Shown: piece by piece, positions 1 to 5,530 of the stretch
Numbering within the stretch: the stretch's first letter is position 1
Layout of the letters: each line of letters opens with the position of its first letter
Source of the DNA: Bacillota bacterium
GTDB taxonomy: Bacteria; Bacillota; Clostridia; Lachnospirales; Lachnospiraceae
DNA length: 5,530 bases
Reading direction: 5' to 3'
NCBI GenBank assembly: GCA_023414985.1
Contig: JAEZLY010000311.1
Coordinates: forward strand, 1 to 5,530
Notes under the pieces: model-generated
The model's input: only the letters and a program-made list of their open reading frames with translations
What the model was told of the DNA's origin: nothing
The model's database searches: none
Position numbers and translations under genes: made by a program

Positions 1-1307
1 TAGGAAAGGATATGGTCTACTGTATCGTTTCCGGCTTCTTATTGTATTACTATAATACCGTTCTTGGAATTAGCGCTACCTTTATTGGGGTATTATTTAT
101 GATTGCCCGCGTTTTTGACGCGTTTAATGATCCCTTCATGGGAATTATCGTAGAGAAGACGAACACCAAGCTGGGCAAATTCAGACCGTGGTTGTTGATC
201 GGAACCGTGACGAGTGCACTCTCGCTTTTTATTATGTATTCTGTTCCGAAGGGATTAACCGGAACCCCTTTGCTCATTTATGTTTCGGTTGCTTATATCC
301 TCTGGTGCACCACCTATACCCTGATGGATATTCCGTTTTGGTCCATGATCCCTGCGATCACCCGGAGTGAGAAGGACAGGGAGTCCATCTCGGTGATCGG
401 AAGAAGCTGTGCTGGCTTAGGAAATGCCATTCCGACAGCTTTGACCATGTATCTGCTGCCGATCCTGGGACATGGCAGCGAGCGCCTCGGCTTTCGCTGG
501 ATTGCCGGATTTATCGCTGTCTTCTTTATTGTGGCAATCCTTGTGACAGTAATTAACGTAAAGGAAATTGAGAGGCCGCAGGTCAGATCACCAAGAATTA
601 AGGAGATGTTTCAGGCGCTGTTCAATAATGATCAGGCTATGGCGGTCGTAATCACGATTGTCATATTCAATGCGTCTGTCTATTTGACTTCTCAGCTGGC
701 AATCTATTTCTTTAAATATGACATCGGCAATTCCGCGTTATTCGGAATTTTCGGTACGGTTGGCGGAGCCACGCAGATCCTTTCTATGACCTCTCTTCCT
801 CTGCTTCGTAAAAAATTTCAGAGAAGGACAATTTTCTCCGGTGCTTTAGTGCTTACCATTCTTGGTTATGCTTTATTATTTATTTTGGGTACGTTGAAAA
901 ATTCCAACCTGATCCTGCTCAGCCTGGCGGCGGTTATCATCTATTTCGGCTTCGGTTTAGCTACGGTACTGACTACGGTATTTTTAGCGGATACTGTGGA
1001 TTATGGGGAATGGAAGACGAAGCAGAGAAGCGAAAGTGTCATCTTCTCCATGCAGACCTTTGTCGTACAGCTGGCATCGGCATTTTCTGTATTGATTGCC
1101 GGGGTCAGTCTTGATTTGGTCAAGTTGGATGTGAATGCGGAGGTTCAGACGGAGGCAACCCTACAGGGGATGCGTGTCTTTATGATTATCCTGCCGATGT
1201 TGGGCCTATTGGCTTCCATCCTGTTCTTTAGAAGAAAATATCAATTAACTGAGAAAAGGATGAGTGAGATCATCACAGCCTTAAAGGAAAAGGAAGGGTT
1301 AGAATGA
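1..1307 (+). CDS. GPH-family (MelB-type) sugar:cation symporter, 5' end missing
   Basis: This is an inner-membrane secondary transporter of the glycoside-pentoside-hexuronide family, expected to import an alpha-galactoside with Na+, H+ or Li+. The frame is already open at base 3 (Gly-Lys-Asp before the ATG at 12), so the ATG is internal. By ungapped comparison with remembered E. coli/Salmonella MelB, that Asp (bases 9-11) equals sugar-binding Asp19, and about 16-17 residues are missing. The cation-site residues are intact: Asp55 (117-119), Asn58 (126-128), Asp59 (129-131) and the Asp124 equivalent (327-329). The Trp128 equivalent is at 339-341, and a later DTVDYGEWK segment keeps the Lys377-type lysine. 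Twelve hydrophobic segments can be read, followed by a short charged cytoplasmic tail. Unlike the PTS-linked members of the family, it has no IIA-like C-terminal domain. The stop codon overlaps the start of the alpha-galactosidase gene, which suggests the substrate. Exact sugar and ion preference cannot be read from sequence. The family call is secure and the substrate is inferred. Confidence 0.93.
   Translation, partial: GKDMVYCIVSGFLLYYYNTVLGISATFIGVLFMIARVFDAFNDPFMGIIVEKTNTKLGKFRPWLLIGTVTSALSLFIMYSVPKGLTGTPLLIYVSVAYILWCTTYTLMDIPFWSMIPAITRSEKDRESISVIGRSCAGLGNAIPTALTMYLLPILGHGSERLGFRWIAGFIAVFFIVAILVTVINVKEIERPQVRSPRIKEMFQALFNNDQAMAVVITIVIFNASVYLTSQLAIYFFKYDIGNSALFGIFGTVGGATQILSMTSLPLLRKKFQRRTIFSGALVLTILGYALLFILGTLKNSNLILLSLAAVIIYFGFGLATVLTTVFLADTVDYGEWKTKQRSESVIFSMQTFVVQLASAFSVLIAGVSLDLVKLDVNAEVQTEATLQGMRVFMIILPMLGLLASILFFRRKYQLTEKRMSEIITALKEKEGLE
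1291..1306 (+). promoter_or_regulatory. Ribosome binding site and ATGA stop/start overlap
   Basis: AGGAAGG at 1291-1297 lies six bases before the ATG at 1304, inside the last codons of the transporter gene. The ATG shares bases with the transporter's TGA (1305-1307). This supports ATG 1304 as the true start of the alpha-galactosidase and implies translational coupling of the two genes on one mRNA. Confidence 0.8.
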
Positions 1308-3694
1308 TAAGAAGAATTGAGGATCTGTTCCTACTCGAAACCAATCATACAACCTACTGTTTTCGAATTTTGCCAAGCGGCCATCCGGAGCATTTATATT
1401 ATGGGAAGCGGATTAACCTTCAGGCCGGCTATGAGCCATTGATCGAGAAACATCGTTTTCTCGGCGGCAGTCAGCTGGCCTATTCGAAGGAGCAGCCAAC
1501 CCTGGGGCTCGAGGATCTCTGCCTTGAGATGTCCTCCTATGGGAAGGGAGATATCAGGGAAGCTTTTATCGAACTGACCCATGCGGATGGCAGCACTACC
1601 AATGATTTTCTGTTCAGAGATGCCAGGCTTCTTAAGAAAAAAACAGGTTTAGAGACCCTTCCCTCTGCCTATCTTGCGGCTTCGGATTTAGGCATCGTGG
1701 GGGAGGAGGCTGAGACCTGTGAAGATTATGTCAGTCTGGAGCTGGAATTATATGATAAGAATTACGATATCGGATTGACGCTGATCTATTCCGTATTCGA
1801 GGAATGCGATGTCATTACACGGAGTGCGGTGGTTAAAAATACTTCCGAGATTCCTGTTAAAATTAATCGGATCATGAGTGGTCAGTTGGATTTTGATACG
1901 GCTGACTATCATATCAGTACCTTCCATGGCAACTGGGCTAGAGAGATGCAACGACATGAGGTGAAAGCATCTCCCGGAATATGGGTCAGTGATTCCAAAG
2001 CGGGAATTTCCGGCAACCGCAGTAATCCCTTTTTTATGGTAAGCGAGGAAGCTGCCAATGAGAATTCCGGTGATTGCTACGGAATCAACCTGATTTACAG
2101 TGGCAATCATTATGAGGCGGCGGAAGTCAGCAGTATGGGAAAGCTACGGGTAATCAACGGGATCAATCCGTCCGGCTTCGGATGGCTGCTGCAGCCTACA
2201 CAGAGCTTTGAAGCACCTGAGGCAGTCTTTACCTATTCGAAGGAAGGCTTTAACGGAATGAGCCGGAATATGCACCGATTTATCAGAAAGCATATTGTAC
2301 GGGGGGTATGGAGGGATAAAGTCCGTCCCATCCTAATGAATAGCTGGGAGGCCAATTATTTTAAATTCAGTGAAGGGAAGCTGATAAAGCAAGCGAAAGC
2401 CGCTAAGGAAGCCGGGATTGAGCTTTTTGTTCTGGATGACGGGTGGTTTGGCAGAAGAAATGATGATACTACCTCCTTAGGGGATTGGACAGAGAACAGA
2501 GAAAAACTAAAGAACGGTCTGAAGGGTCTGGCAGATACAGTGAACGGGCTCGGCCTTGAATTCGGATTATGGGTGGAACCTGAAATGGTGAATGAGGATA
2601 GTGAGCTTTACCGCCTTCACCCGGACTGGGCAGTCAGAATACCCGGTAAGGAGCATTCCATCGGCAGAAATCAAATGATACTTGATTTAACCAGGGAAGA
2701 AGTCTGTTCCTATCTCATCGAAGAGATGACAAGAGTTTTTGCGAGCGCAAATATTACTTATATCAAATGGGATATGAATCGAATCTTCTCTGATTGCTAC
2801 AGTGCCGGACTCCTGCCGGAGCAGCAGATGGAATTCGGACACCGCTATATTCTTGGGTTATATCTGGTCCTGAATACTCTGACCAGCCGGTTCCCGGAGA
2901 TTTTATTCGAGAGCTGTGCCTCCGGCGGTAACCGGTTTGATTTGGGAATGCTGTGCTATATGCCCCAGACCTGGGCCAGTGATAATACGGATGCAATCAG
3001 CAGGGCAGCGATCCAGACCGGTTACAGCTACGGATATCCCATGTCAACCATAGCTGCCCATGTATCCTCCTGTCCGAATCATCAGACCCTTCGCACTACC
3101 TCGATTGAGACACGTTTTGAGGTGGCAGCCTTCGGGCTTCTGGGATATGAATTGAATCTGACAGAGTTAAATTCGGAGGATAAGCAGGCAGTTGCCCGCC
3201 AGATTGCTTTCTATAAAGAACACCGGGAGGCATTGCAGTTTGGCGACTTCTACCGGATTAAGACGGATCAGGACGGAATTTATCAATGGATCGCGGTATC
3301 CTCCGATCAGAAGAAGGCATTGGGATTATATCTTCAGAAGGAGGTAATACCGAACTTTGCCTACGGAAGATTTCAGACGAAGGGGCTTGATGACGAGCGG
3401 ATCTACCGGATGACGAACCGGCAGCGAGTCTTTAATATCAAGGAATTTGGGGATCTGATCAATATGATATCACCGATTCATATCAAGAAGGATTCCCTCG
3501 CACACAATCTGATTGCACTTGTAAAGAAAATGCCCGGAGAGAAAGAAGATTGTACTGCCTACGGAGACGTTTTCAATCATTTCGGAGTGAAGCTGAAGCA
3601 GGGATTTGCAGGGACCGGTTATGACGAGGAGGTTCGCTTATTTCAGGATTATGCATCCCGTCTGTATCTTTGGGAAGAAACTTTCCCGGAATAA
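1304..3694 (+). CDS. Alpha-galactosidase, glycoside hydrolase family 36
   Basis: The enzyme hydrolyses terminal alpha-1,6-galactosyl residues (melibiose, raffinose, stachyose type) with retention of configuration. There is no signal peptide, so it acts in the cytoplasm on sugar imported by the upstream symporter. The order is an N-terminal beta-sandwich (about residues 5-335), a TIM barrel (about 340-660) and a C-terminal beta domain. Motifs visible are NSWEANYF (Trp348), LDDGWFG (Asp378, Asp379), GLWVEPEMV (Trp423), YIKWDMNR (Lys488, nucleophile Asp490), ESCASGG (Cys538) and ASDNTD (acid/base Asp560). Each sits 12 residues beyond the matching site I recall for Geobacillus AgaA (366/367, 411, 476, 478, 526, 548), so the active site is complete and ungapped. 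At 796 residues it is longer than the usual ~710-740, mostly because of extra sequence in the C-terminal third. The start is set by a good ribosome binding site and a family-typical N-terminus. The GH36 call is very secure. Transglycosylation or preference for longer oligosaccharides cannot be excluded. Confidence 0.97.
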   Translation: MIRRIEDLFLLETNHTTYCFRILPSGHPEHLYYGKRINLQAGYEPLIEKHRFLGGSQLAYSKEQPTLGLEDLCLEMSSYGKGDIREAFIELTHADGSTTNDFLFRDARLLKKKTGLETLPSAYLAASDLGIVGEEAETCEDYVSLELELYDKNYDIGLTLIYSVFEECDVITRSAVVKNTSEIPVKINRIMSGQLDFDTADYHISTFHGNWAREMQRHEVKASPGIWVSDSKAGISGNRSNPFFMVSEEAANENSGDCYGINLIYSGNHYEAAEVSSMGKLRVINGINPSGFGWLLQPTQSFEAPEAVFTYSKEGFNGMSRNMHRFIRKHIVRGVWRDKVRPILMNSWEANYFKFSEGKLIKQAKAAKEAGIELFVLDDGWFGRRNDDTTSLGDWTENREKLKNGLKGLADTVNGLGLEFGLWVEPEMVNEDSELYRLHPDWAVRIPGKEHSIGRNQMILDLTREEVCSYLIEEMTRVFASANITYIKWDMNRIFSDCYSAGLLPEQQMEFGHRYILGLYLVLNTLTSRFPEILFESCASGGNRFDLGMLCYMPQTWASDNTDAISRAAIQTGYSYGYPMSTIAAHVSSCPNHQTLRTTSIETRFEVAAFGLLGYELNLTELNSEDKQAVARQIAFYKEHREALQFGDFYRIKTDQDGIYQWIAVSSDQKKALGLYLQKEVIPNFAYGRFQTKGLDDERIYRMTNRQRVFNIKEFGDLINMISPIHIKKDSLAHNLIALVKKMPGEKEDCTAYGDVFNHFGVKLKQGFAGTGYDEEVRLFQDYASRLYLWEETFPE

Positions 3695-3773
3695 ATTGTT
3701 CTGCAGACAACGATGGAACCCTACTGAAGGTGTAATAATATGTCGAAATAACAAATAAATAATGGAAAAACTA

Positions 3774-3806
3774 TTTAAAATATTTTTATTTTATGGTATA
3801 TATACT
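3774..3806 (+). promoter_or_regulatory. Candidate sigma-A promoter for the signalling gene
   Basis: TTTAAA (3774-3779) is followed after 17 bases by TATATA (3797-3802), with TG at 3794-3795 giving an extended -10 (TGnTATATA). An overlapping TATACT lies at 3801-3806. Either would start transcription around 3809-3815, leaving a leader of roughly 80 bases before the ATG at 3895. The surrounding DNA is strongly AT-rich, so chance matches are easy. I regard this as plausible rather than shown. It is the only good promoter-like arrangement I see between the alpha-galactosidase and the next gene. Confidence 0.42.
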
Positions 3807-3883
3807 ATATGAATACATCGATCAACAAGCAGCAAAATGAGTATTTCTATGGGATGCCGTCTTGAAAACTTACAGCAGGTTAT

Positions 3884-3897
3884 GAGGTGTACGGATG
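3884..3897 (+). promoter_or_regulatory. Ribosome binding site setting the start of the PAS-GGDEF gene
   Basis: GAGGTG at 3884-3889 lies five bases before ATG 3895. An in-frame TGA at 3883-3885 rules out any start further upstream, and no other start codon lies between. The next in-frame ATG, at 3907, would be placed too far from this site. ATG 3895 is therefore the preferred start. Confidence 0.7.
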
Positions 3898-5530
3898 ATA
3901 AAACTGATGATATCAGAATTAAGAGGATGGAAGGATGAGCTTCTGAAGCAATATGATGTTTATATTGAGCGTCAGAAAGGAGCCCTTAATAGTAAGACAG
4001 ACGTGATTTACTGGAAGAACCGGATTTTTTATCTGAATCTTGCGGTGATTCTGATCTTGGGAGCACCCCTAATCCTTTACGGTGCTTATCTGTTTCTACG
4101 GGAAGGAAATACGGAATTTGCTGTTTTTGAGGTTGCTTTCTATAGTATCATCATGCTTTTTGAACTTTCCGGGCATTTCTCCTTGAGCGTAAGGAAGCTA
4201 AGCTTGATTTTCTTTTTATACTCCATCAGCATCTTTCTCATGTTTACTGCCGGAATCTACAGCGGCGGTCTGCTCAGCTTAATGTTTACACTGGTTCTTT
4301 CCAGCTGTATTTTGGATAAGATGCTGAATCGGAACTTTGTCATCTTGAATTTATTAATCTTTACCGCCCTCAGTATTTTACTTCACAGCGGTATTTTGGA
4401 CGGAACTGCATTGAGCACGTACCAAGGAGTATGGCTGATGAATGTGATCATTGCCCAGGGCTGCGGAATCATTCTTTCGGTCCTGACAACCATGGTTTAC
4501 GACGGTCTGGGTAGACAAGCCCGGATGATTATGCTGTCACAGGAGACTCTGAGGCAAAGCGAAGAAAAGCTTTCGGTGATGATTCGGAATAATTCGGATG
4601 CCATTCTGATTGCAGATGAGAAGGGTATGGTAACCTATCACAGTCCGAATCTGTTTGTAATCCTTCCCTGGACTACAGAGAATATGCTCACTCAGACACT
4701 CTTTGAGTGGTTCCATCCTGAGGATAAGAGCTACTTTACCGGCCTTTATCAAAATATTTTAAAGAATGGCGGCAGTTGCAAAAACCTGGAGCTTCGTTAT
4801 CCTAGAAACGAGGATATGGGCTATGTTGAGATGACGGCAGTCAACCTTATTCAGGATCCCAGTATCAAGGGTATCCTCATCAACTGTCGTGATATTACGG
4901 AACGAAGACATCGTGAAGAAGAAATCATGTATCTTTATCAGCATGATCCGCTGACAGGGCTTTATAACCGGGCATCCTTCGAGATTGAATTGAAACGGCT
5001 GGATAATAAGCGTTACCTGCCGCTATCCGTCATTGTCGGGGATATTAACGGATTAAAGATGATGAATGATTCTCTGGGACATGCAGAAGGGGATAAGCTG
5101 CTTTTGACGATGCGTGATATTCTGATCAACTGCTGCAGAAAAGAGGATATCGTCGCCCGACTCGGAGGCGATGAATTTACCATGCTGCTCCCCAATACGG
5201 ATAAAGAAGCTGCACTGGCCATCATTCAGCACATCTATCAGACCTGTGAGGAACATAACCGGACGATATCAGGTGAAATCTATCAGATCAGCATCTCTCT
5301 GGGAGCTGAGACAAAGACGGATATCAATGAACCAATCAGTAATATTATTAAGATCGCAGAAGATTATATGTACAAGCGTAAGCTTCTGGAAGGCAGAAGC
5401 TATCACAGTTCTGTTCTGGCTTCGGTGAAGACGGCATTGTTTGAAAAGAGCTATGAGACGGAGCGGCATGCCCAGAGACTGATTCACTTGACGAGAGCAG
5501 TCGGTGTGGCAGTCGGGTTAACCAGACAAC
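3895..5530 (+). CDS. Membrane PAS-GGDEF diguanylate cyclase with start of an HD/HD-GYP domain, 3' end missing
   Basis: The frame stays open for 545 codons and leaves the window without a stop. A short cytoplasmic N-terminus is followed by about six hydrophobic segments (roughly residues 45-68, 74-92, 102-121, 124-140, 147-164, 180-202), an unassigned sensor module. A charged linker leads to a PAS domain (about 223-335) with a typical end, CRDITERR, and a short helix into a GGDEF domain (about 346-502). HDPLTGLYNR opens the GGDEF domain. Metal ligand Asp383, guanine-site Asn391 and Asp400, the motif Gly424-Phe428 (GGDEF), and the inhibitory RxxD (Arg415, Asp418) all sit at a constant +56 offset from remembered PleD positions. 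It should therefore make cyclic-di-GMP from two GTP and be product-inhibited. From about residue 514, a segment with ETERHAQR (His525, Arg528) resembles the first helix of HD-GYP phosphodiesterases, so the full protein may be bifunctional. The downstream HD and GYP motifs are outside the window. The ligand is unknown. The GGDEF call is secure and the HD extension is probable. Confidence 0.92.
   Translation, partial: MIKLMISELRGWKDELLKQYDVYIERQKGALNSKTDVIYWKNRIFYLNLAVILILGAPLILYGAYLFLREGNTEFAVFEVAFYSIIMLFELSGHFSLSVRKLSLIFFLYSISIFLMFTAGIYSGGLLSLMFTLVLSSCILDKMLNRNFVILNLLIFTALSILLHSGILDGTALSTYQGVWLMNVIIAQGCGIILSVLTTMVYDGLGRQARMIMLSQETLRQSEEKLSVMIRNNSDAILIADEKGMVTYHSPNLFVILPWTTENMLTQTLFEWFHPEDKSYFTGLYQNILKNGGSCKNLELRYPRNEDMGYVEMTAVNLIQDPSIKGILINCRDITERRHREEEIMYLYQHDPLTGLYNRASFEIELKRLDNKRYLPLSVIVGDINGLKMMNDSLGHAEGDKLLLTMRDILINCCRKEDIVARLGGDEFTMLLPNTDKEAALAIIQHIYQTCEEHNRTISGEIYQISISLGAETKTDINEPISNIIKIAEDYMYKRKLLEGRSYHSSVLASVKTALFEKSYETERHAQRLIHLTRAVGVAVGLTRQ

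Noticed and set aside
12..14. ATG at base 12 as the start of the transporter
   Set aside because: The frame is open upstream, and the preceding Gly-Lys-Asp matches the family's N-terminal motif with the sugar-binding Asp, so the true start is outside the window.
1748..2110. A 120-codon open frame on the - strand inside the alpha-galactosidase gene
   Set aside because: It lies antisense to a clearly conserved coding region, its translation resembles no family I know, and it is explained by codon use on the + strand.
3672..3710. Possible terminator: GGGAA/TTCCC hairpin (3672-3687) or the imperfect palindrome around CTGCAG (3696-3710)
   Set aside because: The first stem has only five pairs and sits inside the coding end. 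The second has a bulge. Neither is followed by a run of T.
3733..3739. TAATAAT after TG as an alternative -10 box
   Set aside because: No acceptable -35 lies 16-18 bases upstream, so it is weaker than the candidate at 3774-3806.
3800..3894. A cyclic-di-GMP riboswitch in front of the GGDEF gene
   Set aside because: I looked for the conserved core patterns of the GEMM-I and GEMM-II classes and did not see them. The region is also short for a full aptamer plus expression platform.
3837..3938. A 33-codon open frame overlapping the start of the PAS-GGDEF gene, possibly a leader peptide
   Set aside because: There is no Shine-Dalgarno before its ATG, the composition is unremarkable, and its second half is simply another frame of the real gene.
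5013..5487. Several short open frames on both strands in the 3' part of the PAS-GGDEF gene
   Set aside because: They overlap the GGDEF domain in other frames. The GGDEF frame is supported by domain motifs throughout.

Overview
The window reads as a piece of a chromosome from an anaerobic, low-to-moderate-GC Firmicute, most likely a clostridial/Lachnospiraceae-type bacterium. This is inferred from purine-rich Shine-Dalgarno sequences, codon use, the pairing of a GPH sugar symporter with a cytoplasmic GH36 alpha-galactosidase, and a multi-membrane-segment PAS-GGDEF-HD signalling protein. No marker gene fixes the species.

Layout: all three genes are on the + strand. (1) Bases 1-1307 hold a MelB-type sugar:cation symporter. 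It lacks only its first ~16-17 residues, which lie left of the window. (2) Bases 1304-3694 hold a complete GH36 alpha-galactosidase whose start codon overlaps the transporter's stop codon (ATGA). (3) Bases 3695-3894 are a 200-base AT-rich gap with a possible sigma-A-type promoter and no convincing terminator. (4) Bases 3895-5530 hold a large open frame that runs off the right edge without a stop. It encodes about six membrane helices, a PAS domain, a GGDEF domain with intact active and inhibitory sites, and the first residues of what looks like an HD or HD-GYP domain.

How they work together: the first two genes form a translationally coupled import-and-hydrolyse pair. The symporter brings in an alpha-galactoside (melibiose or raffinose type) by cation symport, and the cytoplasmic alpha-galactosidase removes the terminal galactose. 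The third gene appears to be a separate transcription unit for cyclic-di-GMP signalling. Nothing in the sequence ties it to sugar use apart from adjacency.

Novelty: I find no sign of an undescribed system, mobile element, CRISPR array or RNA gene. The most interesting object is the truncated membrane-PAS-GGDEF-HD protein. Smaller points are the extended C-terminal part of the alpha-galactosidase and the unexplained 200-base leader.
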